Of a DNA stretch of 64,000 nt, positions 52,267 to 61,029 are shown piece after piece. Made by a program: the position numbers and the translations under genes. Each line of letters opens with the position of its first letter. The first letter of the stretch is position 1. Origin of the DNA: Acinetobacter sp. NCu2D-2 (lineage in GTDB: Bacteria > Pseudomonadota > Gammaproteobacteria > Pseudomonadales > Moraxellaceae); NCBI RefSeq assembly GCF_001647675.1, contig NZ_CP015594.1, positions 806,001 through 870,000 on the forward strand. Direction: 5' to 3'. The notes beneath the pieces were generated by a model. It was not told where the DNA came from and made no database searches. It was given only the letters and a program-made list of their open reading frames with translations.

Positions 52267-53279
52267 TGTCTCCAATCATGCGATCTCGACTGCAGCGATT
52301 TAAAGCCAACCGTTTAGGCTTTGGTTGCTTTATTATCTTTACGATAATTTTTATTTTGTCATTAGGTGCTGAATTTATAGCAAATGATAAACCTTTGCTG
52401 GTGAAATATAACAATAGCTTATATGTGCCAGCATTCAAGAGCTATCCAGAGACAACCTTTGGTGGAGTCTTTGAAACGGAAGCAGATTATAAAGATCCTG
52501 TTGTAAAGCAGTTGATTGATGACAAGGGTTGGACTGTTTGGCCAATCATACAGTTTTCCTTTCAAACGCCGAATTTAGATTTGGCTGTGCCTGTACCTTC
52601 ACCTCCAAGTTCACAAAACTGGCTCGGAACTGATGATCAGGGACGGGACGTGCTTGCTCGTATCTTATATGGTCTGCGTATTTCGTTATTATTTGGTTTT
52701 GCGTTAACGCTTACATCAACGGCCATCGGAATAGTGGTCGGCGCATTACAAGGTTATTACGGTGGTTGGATTGATCTCATCGGGCAACGTGTTTTGGAAG
52801 TATGGGGTGGTTTACCCATGCTGTTCATGGTCATGATTTTGGTCAGTATGTTCACCCCAAATGTATATTGGTTATTTGCCATCATGCTGATGTTTGGTTG
52901 GACAACCTTGGTGGGATTGGTTCGAGCAGAGTTTTTACGTGCACGAAACTTTGATTATGTGCGTGCTGCACGTAGTCTCGGGGTCACAGATACAACGATT
53001 ATTTTTAGGCATATTTTACCTAATGCCTTAAGTTCAAGTTTGTCACAATTACCTTTTATTTTAACCGCGAATATTACCGCACTCACGGCCTTGGATTTCT
53101 TGGGCTATGGCTTGCCACCAGATGCAGCGTCACTGGGTGAATTGTTGGCGCAAGGAAAAAATAATTTAAATGCCCCTTGGCTGGCTTTATCGGGATTTTT
53201 TACCTTAGCCATTGTTTTATCATTACTAATTTATATAGGGGAGGCGACACGTGATGCATTCGACCCAAGACGTCAATAA
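52266..53279 (+). CDS. yejE: Peptide ABC transporter permease YejE
   Basis: This 337-residue DppC-type permease begins with a basic N-terminus and a first membrane helix (LGFGCFIIFTIIFILSLGAEFI). A YejE-type periplasmic insertion and NWLGTDDQGRDVLARILYGLR follow, then five more helices and the EAA-type loop AARSLGVTDTTIIFRHILPNAL. It overlaps yejF by about 26 bases. Confidence 0.93.
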   Translation: MSPIMRSRLQRFKANRLGFGCFIIFTIIFILSLGAEFIANDKPLLVKYNNSLYVPAFKSYPETTFGGVFETEADYKDPVVKQLIDDKGWTVWPIIQFSFQTPNLDLAVPVPSPPSSQNWLGTDDQGRDVLARILYGLRISLLFGFALTLTSTAIGIVVGALQGYYGGWIDLIGQRVLEVWGGLPMLFMVMILVSMFTPNVYWLFAIMLMFGWTTLVGLVRAEFLRARNFDYVRAARSLGVTDTTIIFRHILPNALSSSLSQLPFILTANITALTALDFLGYGLPPDAASLGELLAQGKNNLNAPWLALSGFFTLAIVLSLLIYIGEATRDAFDPRRQ

Positions 53280-54837
53280 GTTGCCTTTACTCCAAGTCAG
53301 TCATCTACATATAGAACATGAGCAGCAATGTTTAGTCGATGATCTGAGTTTTAATCTTCATACTGGAGAAACACTTGCCATTGTTGGGGAAAGTGGGTCA
53401 GGTAAGTCGATCAGTAATTTGGCCATATTGGGATTATTGCCGAAAAACTTAAATGTTTCTGGGCAAGCATCTTTTCAGGATCAAAATTTACTGACAGCAT
53501 CTCAACAGCAATTGCGTCAGATTCGCGGTGCCAAAGTTGCGATGATCTTTCAAGAACCGATGACGGCATTAAATCCACTACATCGAGTGGAAAAAATTAT
53601 TGCTGAGAGTCTGTGGCTAAGGGGATGGTCAAAGGCAAAAGCGCGAGAGCGTGTGATCAGCCTATTGCATGATGTCGGTATTCCGCAGCCCGAGGATAAA
53701 CTGAAACGATATCCACATGAGCTTTCAGGTGGACAACGTCAGCGTGTCATGATTGCGATGGCACTCGCATTAGACCCTGATATTTTAATTGCAGATGAAC
53801 CGACCACAGCGCTCGATGTAACCTTGCAGGCTCAAATTCTTGATCTGCTTAAATCATTACAACAGCAACGTCATATGGCTATGATTTTAATTAGCCATGA
53901 CCTGAATTTGGTTAGGCGTTATGCTGATACTGTGGTTGTGATGAATAAAGGACATGTCGAAGAACAAGGTGAAGTCAGCCAAATTTTTCGAAATCCAAAA
54001 TCAGTTTACACGCAGCACTTATTAAATCATGACTTTGGAAAAGCACTGAGCTTAGCTGAAAGTAAAAATTTACTTGAGTTGAAGCAATTAGAGGTTAAAT
54101 TTCCTATAAAGCAAGGTTTGCTCAATCGAGTAAAAGATTATGTCACGGCATTAGCACCTTTAGATCTAGTCTTAGAGCAAGGTCAATCTATTGGTATTGT
54201 CGGTGAAAGTGGTTCGGGTAAAAGCTCAATGGCGCTGGCGATTGCACGATTAATTGAGAGTAAAGGCGAAATCCAATTAAATGATATAGATTTAAATCAA
54301 TTATCCGAGAAATCTTTAAGACCGTATCGCAGTGATTTTCAAATTGTCTTTCAAGATCCGTTTAGTAGTTTAAATCCGCGTATGAATGTGGAGCAGATTA
54401 TTGGTGAAGGACTCGCATTAAAGTCGCACTCTACTGCTGAAAGATCAATATATGTAGCGGAAGTTCTTGAAAAAGTAGAACTGCCAGTTACCTTTAAAAC
54501 ACGCTATCCGCATGAACTTTCAGGTGGACAAAGGCAGCGAATTGCATTGGCTCGGGCTCTGGTTTTAAAACCTAAATTATTGATTTTGGATGAGCCGACG
54601 TCTGCATTGGATCGTACAACTCAACGCGCTATTGTAAATTTATTGCGCCGTCTTCAACAGGAAGATGGAATCAGTTATTTATTTATTAGTCATGATTTAA
54701 AAGTGGTACGGGCACTTTGTCAAAAGGTTTTGGTTCTGCATCAGTCCAATGTCATGGAGTTCCAAGAAACCGAGCAGTTATTTGAACGTCCCCAAACGCA
54801 GTATACACAAGCTTTAATTGCAGCAAGTCAATATTAG
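53254..54837 (+). CDS. yejF: Peptide ABC transporter ATPase YejF (double nucleotide-binding)
   Basis: This 527-residue fusion of two ABC ATPase domains powers YejBE. Domain 1: Walker A GESGSGKSISN, signature ELSGGQRQRVMIA, Walker B ILIADEPTTALD. Domain 2: Walker A GESGSGKSSMALA, signature ELSGGQRQRIALA, Walker B LLILDEPTSALD. The ATG at 53254 (GTG at 53251 also in frame) is preceded by GGGGAGG with good spacing inside yejE. It is the last gene of the operon; no clear terminator follows. Confidence 0.95.
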   Translation: MHSTQDVNKLPLLQVSHLHIEHEQQCLVDDLSFNLHTGETLAIVGESGSGKSISNLAILGLLPKNLNVSGQASFQDQNLLTASQQQLRQIRGAKVAMIFQEPMTALNPLHRVEKIIAESLWLRGWSKAKARERVISLLHDVGIPQPEDKLKRYPHELSGGQRQRVMIAMALALDPDILIADEPTTALDVTLQAQILDLLKSLQQQRHMAMILISHDLNLVRRYADTVVVMNKGHVEEQGEVSQIFRNPKSVYTQHLLNHDFGKALSLAESKNLLELKQLEVKFPIKQGLLNRVKDYVTALAPLDLVLEQGQSIGIVGESGSGKSSMALAIARLIESKGEIQLNDIDLNQLSEKSLRPYRSDFQIVFQDPFSSLNPRMNVEQIIGEGLALKSHSTAERSIYVAEVLEKVELPVTFKTRYPHELSGGQRQRIALARALVLKPKLLILDEPTSALDRTTQRAIVNLLRRLQQEDGISYLFISHDLKVVRALCQKVLVLHQSNVMEFQETEQLFERPQTQYTQALIAASQY

Positions 54838-54936
54838 TTGATACAAATATATCTTAATAATTTGACATGAGTCATTGTCAATTCATGAGTGCTCAGCTAT
54901 AACAAAGTAAAATAAGAGCTACATTTAGGACAAATA

Positions 54937-56181
54937 ATGACTCAGCTTGCAGATACTTTGCAGATTCGAAAAACGACCTTTAAAAACCGCATTATCAAAG
55001 GAGCGATGAGTGAAGCACTTGCTAATCATGCGGGACAAGCCAATGAATCACATTTAAAATTGTATGAAGCATGGGCCAAAGGAGGCTTGGGCTGTGCAAT
55101 TACCGGTAATGTCATGGTGGACTTCCGAGCCAAGAATGAGCCGGGCGTCGTTGTAGTAGAAACTGAGCGTGACTTGGAGCAGTTAAAAGCATGGGCAGAT
55201 GTCGGCAAACGCCACGGCATGGTACAGCTGATTCAATTGTCACATCCTGGGCGTCAGTGTCCAAAAGGCTTAAATAAAGAAACTGTAGCGCCGTCTGCTG
55301 TGCCATTTAGCCCTGCACTGGCGATGAACTTTGGTACGCCAAGAGAACTGCGTGAAGATGAGATTCTCGATATTATCCAACGCTTTGCAACCGCTGCTTC
55401 TATTTGTGAAAAAGCCGGTTTTGAAGGCGTACAGTTGCATGGTGCACATGGTTATTTAATCAGTCAGTTTTTATCACCACTCACCAATCAACGCCAAGAT
55501 CAATGGGGCGGCAGTATTGAAAATCGGTCTCGTTTTTTACTTGAAATTTATAAAGCGGTGCGAGCGGCAACTTCTGAGCAATTTATTATTTCAGTGAAAC
55601 TGAATTCTGCCGATTTCCAACGTGGTGGCATCACTGAAGATGACGTGATTTATGTATTTAAAGCCATGGATGATGCGGGGATTGATTTAATTGAAGTCTC
55701 AGGTGGGACCTATGAAGCACCCGCGATGGCAGGGGCGAAAGCTGAAAAACGTAAAGCCTCTACCATTGCGCGTGAAGCCTACTTTTTAGATTTTGCAGAA
55801 AAAATTCGTCAGCAGGTGAAATGTCCGCTAATGGTCACCGGTGGTTTTAGAACAGTGGCAGTGATGAATGCTGCGTTAGACAGTGGCGCCTGTGACTTTG
55901 TAGGGCTTGCACGTCCATTTGCGGTAGACACCGATTTGGCAAATCGACTGCTTGCAGGACAAGATGTTCAGTATGGCGTCGAGAAAATTAAAACCGGTAT
56001 TAAACCGATAGACAAAATGGCGATCATGGAAATTATTTGGTATGCCGCGCAGTTTAAGCGCATTGCACAGGGCAAACAGCCTGACCCAAAACTTTCACCT
56101 TTGAAAGTATTTTTGAATTATCTCAAAGGTAATGTCAAAGCCGTGATTAAAGGGCAGATTAATTCAAGAAAGTCGGCTTAA
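54937..56181 (+). CDS. Old yellow enzyme-type NADH:flavin oxidoreductase
   Basis: This 414-residue FMN TIM barrel has TFKNRIIKGAMSEALANHAG at the N-terminus, LIQLSHPGRQ, GVQLHGAHGYLISQFLSP and the ring-contact WGGSIENRSRFLLEI, then VTGGFRT and DFVGLARPF. It reduces activated alkenes or related electrophiles. The C-terminal extension of about 45 residues (KFLNYLKGN...) is basic. AGGA precedes the ATG by 6 bases. The physiological substrate is unknown. Confidence 0.9.
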   Translation: MTQLADTLQIRKTTFKNRIIKGAMSEALANHAGQANESHLKLYEAWAKGGLGCAITGNVMVDFRAKNEPGVVVVETERDLEQLKAWADVGKRHGMVQLIQLSHPGRQCPKGLNKETVAPSAVPFSPALAMNFGTPRELREDEILDIIQRFATAASICEKAGFEGVQLHGAHGYLISQFLSPLTNQRQDQWGGSIENRSRFLLEIYKAVRAATSEQFIISVKLNSADFQRGGITEDDVIYVFKAMDDAGIDLIEVSGGTYEAPAMAGAKAEKRKASTIAREAYFLDFAEKIRQQVKCPLMVTGGFRTVAVMNAALDSGACDFVGLARPFAVDTDLANRLLAGQDVQYGVEKIKTGIKPIDKMAIMEIIWYAAQFKRIAQGKQPDPKLSPLKVFLNYLKGNVKAVIKGQINSRKSA

Positions 56182-56187
56182 CTGAAT

Positions 56188-56850
56188 TTATTGCGTGATC
56201 GCCCAATAATGTTTGAATGTCGATTTATGCCATTCGCCTTTTTGTAGAGCGGCCTGAAAAGCAGGTCTGCTCTCTAATCGGTTGAGATAATCCACGAGAG
56301 CTGCATATTCTGCAAAATCCTTAAGTGCATAACGACATGCCTTTAAAGGGAACCACAGTAAAATATCCGCATAGCTAAAGCTGAAAGCCGCATATTCGTG
56401 CCGAGAAAAATGCATGTCAAGTTGCTTTAAATGTTGGTGCAGCTCAGGCGTTAGATAAAAGCGATTGATACTGTATTGAAAGCTCAAACTCACCCAACGC
56501 AATAGCCATGGTGTACGCTGTGTGGTTTGAGCATAGAGTTGTTTCATCAGTAACAACGGCATTAGGCTTGCATCGGCAAAATGCTGAATAAAACAAAAAT
56601 CCCAATAGTCATTTTGATCTATATGGATCAGCAACTGCTGTGCATGCTGACATAGATAATGGCAAATTGCACTCGTTTCTGTCAGTGCACGCTCTTGGTG
56701 TGTATTGTGTTTAAGAATTAAATACGGATATTTATGGTGGGTTTGACTAACATGATGTGTGATCAGCGCATAGGGTTGCTGCAATTCTTCTAAGAGCCAC
56801 ACAATGCGCTGTGAGCGTGAATGTTGTAAATGAACAAGCTGAAGATGCAT
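56188..56850 (-). CDS. Glutathione S-transferase family protein
   Basis: This 220-residue protein has a thioredoxin-like N-terminal GST domain with HSRSQRIVWLLEELQQPYAL (the Ser is the likely glutathione-activating residue) and LTETSAICHYLCQH, the conserved glutathione-binding strand-helix, then a helical C-terminal domain. His- and Gln-rich. It is convergent with the OYE-type gene 6 bp away. It may detoxify electrophiles; the substrate is unknown. Confidence 0.85.
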   Translation of the reverse strand: MHLQLVHLQHSRSQRIVWLLEELQQPYALITHHVSQTHHKYPYLILKHNTHQERALTETSAICHYLCQHAQQLLIHIDQNDYWDFCFIQHFADASLMPLLLMKQLYAQTTQRTPWLLRWVSLSFQYSINRFYLTPELHQHLKQLDMHFSRHEYAAFSFSYADILLWFPLKACRYALKDFAEYAALVDYLNRLESRPAFQAALQKGEWHKSTFKHYWAITQ

Positions 56851-56956
56851 TGAATTTCTTATTTTAAGGTTTGCTTGATCATACCTGAATAAGATGCTGT
56901 TGAATCAATAAAATAAATCGATTGGATTGCACCACGCCATCCAATCGGAATGCATA

Positions 56957-58363
56957 TTAAATTTTTAATGCCTGTGTTTGAAACGGGAATAGCAATTTTG
57001 ACATTTGCGCAGTTGCCCATAAACCGAGTACATCGGAATGGCTATGCGGTGCAGTGAGCGGGATCAGAAACTGCATTTTTTGTGCTTCGGTTTTCAATTG
57101 CTGATAGCGTTTTTTTAAACGCTGTAAATCTGCATCATTTTGCCCACCTATCGAAGAGATATGCTGTGGACGAAGTGCTAAACGTTGAGCAAGTTCAGGG
57201 CCTTGAATCCAATCTTTAATCATTTGTCGTTCTGTGGCATTAAACACACCAAACATACGACCATCGGGATCATCAATCATGTGCCAAAAGCGACTTTCGG
57301 TCACCGCTTGTTTCGGCACAATCCAACCTTTTTCAATCATCACTGCTAAAAACTGTTCCATCGATTCAGGCTCTGATAACCATTCATTAATGGATTTACC
57401 TTGTAATTGGCATTTCTGATTATGAATAAACTGTCCAATGACGGCCTTTTGTTTAAAGATATTCAGCACTTCATGCTTTAAATCGAGTTCCTGAATGATC
57501 TGTGTTGAGCTTTTGCCAACATCATTTAACGCATAGCCAACCTTTAATAAATGCAAAAAATGCTCAGGATCGTGCGCTTGTTTATATAGTTCAGCATAAG
57601 CATTTAGGGATTTTTGCGCATGACCATTGTGGGCATTATCAATGGTGATATGCACATTAAAATAATGCGGGTCGATATTCAGTTCAGCCAACTCATAATT
57701 GGTAATGAGTAAGTGCAGCGGCAGTTGCTCATAGCCAAGGTTAAAACCGACCACCATGGCTAAATATTCAGGTGGGGCATAGGCGAGAGCAAGTTGCACT
57801 GCGGCTTGTTGGTAATAGTCATCTTCAAGCTGCGAGGTATAAGAGCTTAATTCATAGGTATGTAACAGGTCCTGATACATGGTCACATGATTGGCTTTGG
57901 GATGCCCAAGCCCGAGTTCTTCTAAATAGATATGAATGAGGTCTCGTGCCAGCGGCTGTTCATAATGCTCGAGGGTCGAATACAGCCAAGACCCATCGAC
58001 CAATTTAACCGGTGCAACACGATAAATAAACTCAAATGCATGTGACACGGTTGGAAAATACTCACGCATACCGTGTTGTTTACGCCGCTGTAAATAGGCC
58101 TGAAATTTTTCGCATGTGGCATGATGATCTAGTGCTAAATAATCTTTGGCTTGCTCAGGTGTATTCAGCCAACTTAAATGATCCACTGTTGTGTCATTTA
58201 AGCATGCTGAAAGATAATCACGGGCATAGCGAATTTTTATTTGTTTATTAATTTCGTTATTTAAAAAGAACTGCACCCAATCCTGATGCGTATTCAATTC
58301 GTAATGTTGTACATGATCTTGCCTGTGCTCTGATGCATGATAAAACTCTGTACTCACGAACAT
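56957..58363 (-). CDS. Haem-oxygenase-like diiron oxidase (iron-containing redox enzyme family)
   Basis: The ATG 58363 is chosen because AAGGA lies 7 bases upstream; a TTG 30 bases earlier lacks this. The 468-residue protein looks like an HDO-fold diiron protein. Candidate ligands lie in LEELGLGHPKANHVTMY (residues about 165-181) and YFNVHITIDNAHNGHAQ (about 232-248), the His-x3-Asp-x2-His pattern. The C-terminal 190 residues are an extra domain. HDO enzymes cleave or oxidise amino-acid or fatty-acid substrates. The substrate here is unknown. Confidence 0.72.
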   Translation of the reverse strand: MFVSTEFYHASEHRQDHVQHYELNTHQDWVQFFLNNEINKQIKIRYARDYLSACLNDTTVDHLSWLNTPEQAKDYLALDHHATCEKFQAYLQRRKQHGMREYFPTVSHAFEFIYRVAPVKLVDGSWLYSTLEHYEQPLARDLIHIYLEELGLGHPKANHVTMYQDLLHTYELSSYTSQLEDDYYQQAAVQLALAYAPPEYLAMVVGFNLGYEQLPLHLLITNYELAELNIDPHYFNVHITIDNAHNGHAQKSLNAYAELYKQAHDPEHFLHLLKVGYALNDVGKSSTQIIQELDLKHEVLNIFKQKAVIGQFIHNQKCQLQGKSINEWLSEPESMEQFLAVMIEKGWIVPKQAVTESRFWHMIDDPDGRMFGVFNATERQMIKDWIQGPELAQRLALRPQHISSIGGQNDADLQRLKKRYQQLKTEAQKMQFLIPLTAPHSHSDVLGLWATAQMSKLLFPFQTQALKI

Positions 58364-58518
58364 AATCTGATCCTTGCATTCGGTATAGTTCAATACTATA
58401 GCTATAGCAGGAAATAGAGCCTGTTCGGTTTTTGTTTGTATTGTTTATTGAATACGCAAGTTTAAGTAAATGCTATAGGCTTGAAATACAGCATTGTCTT
58501 GTTGAAAAGTAGAAATAT

Positions 58519-58553
58519 AAAAAAGCCCAAGTCTTAAATGCTTGGGCTTTTTT
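58519..58553. terminator. Terminator downstream of tRNA-Glu cluster
   Basis: AAAAAAGCCCAAG, 9-base loop and CTTGGGCTTTTTT. It is symmetric, so it works for the minus-strand tRNA transcript that ends about 24 bp before it. Confidence 0.85.
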
Positions 58554-58576
58554 AGTGAGACTTGATGTCTCGAATA

Positions 58577-58652
58577 TGGCGTCCCTACGGGGATTCGAAC
58601 CCCGGTTACCGCCGTGAAAGGGCGATGTCCTAGGCCTCTAGACGATAGGGAC
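58577..58652 (-). tRNA. tRNA-Glu (TTC), copy 1
   Basis: A 76-nt gene with encoded CCA, acceptor GTCCCTA / TAGGGAC, anticodon loop CTTTCAC (TTC) and GGTTCGAATC T-arm. It is identical to the other three copies in the window. Confidence 0.98.
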
Positions 58653-58694
58653 AGTACAGAAAATTATTTTAAACATACTCTAGCTTTTAGAATA

Positions 58695-58770
58695 TGGCGT
58701 CCCTACGGGGATTCGAACCCCGGTTACCGCCGTGAAAGGGCGATGTCCTAGGCCTCTAGACGATAGGGAC
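58695..58770 (-). tRNA. tRNA-Glu (TTC), copy 2
   Basis: A 76-nt gene identical to the neighbouring copies, with encoded CCA and TTC anticodon. It is separated from copy 1 by 42 bp of AT-rich spacer. Confidence 0.98.
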
Positions 58771-58794
58771 GTAAATAAAATACTTTCTGAAAAT

Positions 58795-58870
58795 TGGCGT
58801 CCCTACGGGGATTCGAACCCCGGTTACCGCCGTGAAAGGGCGATGTCCTAGGCCTCTAGACGATAGGGAC
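58795..58870 (-). tRNA. tRNA-Glu (TTC), copy 3, promoter-proximal
   Basis: A 76-nt gene identical to the others. It is first in the transcription unit of three, about 10 nt after the promoter start point. Confidence 0.98.
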
Positions 58871-58887
58871 GTTTCAGAGGTGGGCGT

Positions 58888-58916
58888 ATAATAGGGGGAA
58901 AATAGGGGGGTGTCAA
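58888..58916 (-). promoter_or_regulatory. Strong sigma-70 promoter of tRNA-Glu triplet
   Basis: On the minus strand, perfect TTGACA (58916-58911), 17-bp spacer and TATTAT (58893-58888), followed by a GC-rich discriminator ACGCCCA. This is the standard layout of stringently controlled stable-RNA promoters. Confidence 0.85.
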
Positions 58917-59116
58917 ACGCATTTCTACAATTAATTTGTGCTTTTAGATGCGTTCGTATGAAAAAAAATCAACTTCTGCAAATTTGCTGAAAAATAATGC
59001 AAATTTCTCTCATTTTTAAGCAGGTTTGAAAAAACTTAAAATTATAGTGACCATTAATAAGAAAATAATTTTAAGTAAGTGGCTTACTTAAAGTATGTTA
59101 TTTTTGAAACGACATT

Positions 59117-59142
59117 AAAAAAGCAGCCGAAGCTGCTTTTTT
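59117..59142 (-). terminator. Terminator of first permease gene
   Basis: AAAAAAGCAGC, loop CGAA and GCTGCTTTTTT, 15 bp after the permease stop codon on the minus strand. Confidence 0.85.
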
Positions 59143-59156
59143 GATACAACATCTAT

Positions 59157-60569
59157 TTATGCTTTTTTATGGTACAAGCCATAGTAGCTGGCATAGCATG
59201 CTGCAATAAACAGCAAACACAGTACAAAGCTTACTTGCAGTGTTGGATCAAACACCATACTTAAACAGGTGATGAAACAGAATACAAAACCAAGAATCGG
59301 TACGATTGGGAACAAAGGTGCAGCAAAGGCTAAGTCTTTGGCAGTTTTGCCTTGTTTATACCATTCGCGGCGGAAGTTAAACATACTCAGACAAATACTC
59401 ATCCAAACCACCACCATGGTAAAGGCAGCAATACCTAATAGATTGGTAAAGATGGTTTCGGGTGCAAATTGTTCTGAGAGTAAACCGGGCATACCGCCAA
59501 TCATGGTCACAATCACAGCGACATAAGGAATACCACGGGAATTCAATTTAGAGAAAACCGCAGGTAGCTGTTTGGTATACGACAATGACCACATCATCCG
59601 TGATGCCGCAAATAAGCCTGAATTTGCAGCAGAGAGTAATGCAGTAATAATCACAAAGCGGATAATATCTTCAGCATAGGGAATACCAATATGCTGGAAT
59701 ACAGTCACAAATGGACTACTGCTCACACCTTCAGCGGCTAAACCGGCTTCCTGATGTGGAAGCAATGAGGTCACGACAATAATCGTACCAACAAAGAAAA
59801 TCAGTAAGCGGAAAATAGACGTATTAATTGCTTTCGGTACATTTTTCGCAGGATCCTTTGTTTCACCTGCAGCTACACCAATGAGTTCTGTGCCTGAAAA
59901 GGCAAAGTTGACAATTAACATGGTGGTGAAAATAGGGAATAAACCTTCAGGGAACCAACCTTGCGCGGTTAAGTTATTAAATAACGGCGCTGACTCCTGA
60001 CCTTGGTAGCTGACGACACCAAAAATAGCGAGCAAGCCTAGTAAGATAAAGGCAACCACAGTCACGACTTTGACCAAAGCCAGCCAAAATTCAGATTCAG
60101 CAAACCATTTGGTTGAAATCATATTTAAGGTAAATACGAATGCCCCAAAAATCAGGGTCCACATCCACATTGAACTATCAGGGAACCATTCCTGCATTAA
60201 AAGTGCTGCAGCGGTAAATTCAGTTCCAAGAGTGACTGACCACGTCAGCCAATATAACCAAGTGATGGTATAACCTGTACCTGGTCCAATATAGCGTTTG
60301 GCATAGGCACCAAATGAACCTGATTCAGGCATATGAACGGCAAGCTCGCCTAAGCAAAGCATAACCATATAGGCGATGATACCGCCTAAGAAGTAAGAGA
60401 TGATGGCACCTACAGGCCCCGTTTGTGCAATGACTTCACCCGACCCTAAAAATAGGCCTGTCCCGATTGCGCCGCCAAGCGAAATCATGACCAAATGTCG
60501 AGTACTCATAGCGCGTTTTAAAGGCGCAGAATTGCCCTGATGCGAAGCATCATTCGGAGATGAGTGCAT
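59157..60569 (-). CDS. APC amino-acid permease, AAT family (MmuP-like), paralogue 1
   Basis: This 470-residue inner-membrane proton-coupled permease has twelve predicted helices. The AAT signature GGAIGTGLFLGSGEVIAQTG lies in helix 1, GELAVHMPESGSFGAYAKRYIGPGTG after helix 2, and VNFAFSGTELIGVAAGETKDP in the middle. The segment PLFNNLTAQGWFPEGLFPIF and the C-terminus resemble MmuP, the S-methylmethionine permease. Substrate specificity from this is tentative. The other permease (61030-62457) is a close paralogue. It lies between two tRNA-Glu loci. Confidence 0.85.
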   Translation of the reverse strand: MHSSPNDASHQGNSAPLKRAMSTRHLVMISLGGAIGTGLFLGSGEVIAQTGPVGAIISYFLGGIIAYMVMLCLGELAVHMPESGSFGAYAKRYIGPGTGYTITWLYWLTWSVTLGTEFTAAALLMQEWFPDSSMWMWTLIFGAFVFTLNMISTKWFAESEFWLALVKVVTVVAFILLGLLAIFGVVSYQGQESAPLFNNLTAQGWFPEGLFPIFTTMLIVNFAFSGTELIGVAAGETKDPAKNVPKAINTSIFRLLIFFVGTIIVVTSLLPHQEAGLAAEGVSSSPFVTVFQHIGIPYAEDIIRFVIITALLSAANSGLFAASRMMWSLSYTKQLPAVFSKLNSRGIPYVAVIVTMIGGMPGLLSEQFAPETIFTNLLGIAAFTMVVVWMSICLSMFNFRREWYKQGKTAKDLAFAAPLFPIVPILGFVFCFITCLSMVFDPTLQVSFVLCLLFIAACYASYYGLYHKKA

Positions 60570-60679
60570 AGGAGATATAAAATCTAAAGAATGAAGAGGC
60601 TTATTTTAATGAAAATAGATAAATCTGCAATGTAATAATGTGAATCAAGCAGGGTGTTGATCAGAATAGATCAAGAAGA

Positions 60680-60755
60680 TGGCGTCCCTACGGGGATTCG
60701 AACCCCGGTTACCGCCGTGAAAGGGCGATGTCCTAGGCCTCTAGACGATAGGGAC
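60680..60755 (-). tRNA. tRNA-Glu (TTC), copy 4
   Basis: A 76-nt gene identical to the triplet copies at 58577-58870, located between the two permease genes with its own promoter. Confidence 0.98.
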
Positions 60756-60772
60756 GTTTTGAGGTGATGCGT

Positions 60773-60801
60773 ATATTAAGGATTTTTAATTTGGGTGTCA
60801 A
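60773..60801 (-). promoter_or_regulatory. Promoter of solitary tRNA-Glu
   Basis: On the minus strand TTGACA (60801-60796), 17-bp spacer, TAATAT (60778-60773) and discriminator ACGCATC. It has the same design as the triplet promoter. Confidence 0.82.
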
Positions 60802-60984
60802 ACCGATAAGGCAAGAATTTTATAATATTTAAATCAAATGATTAAAAACTTAGCATATTTCTAAAAAGTGATTTATTTTCAATCAAATATTTAAACTAAA
60901 ACTCTTTTTCTAAAGACTTTGATGATTTAAAGCGGATTTTAATTGATTCAAGCGGGGATAGTTTTAAATACAAATAACAGCGAT

Positions 60985-61012
60985 AAAAAACGCAACTCGA
61001 AAGTTGCGCTTT
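60985..61012 (-). terminator. Terminator of second permease gene
   Basis: On the minus strand CGCAACT, loop TTCG and AGTTGCG with a following T run, 18 bp after the permease stop codon. Confidence 0.85.
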
Positions 61013-61029
61013 TATCATATTAAAAATGA

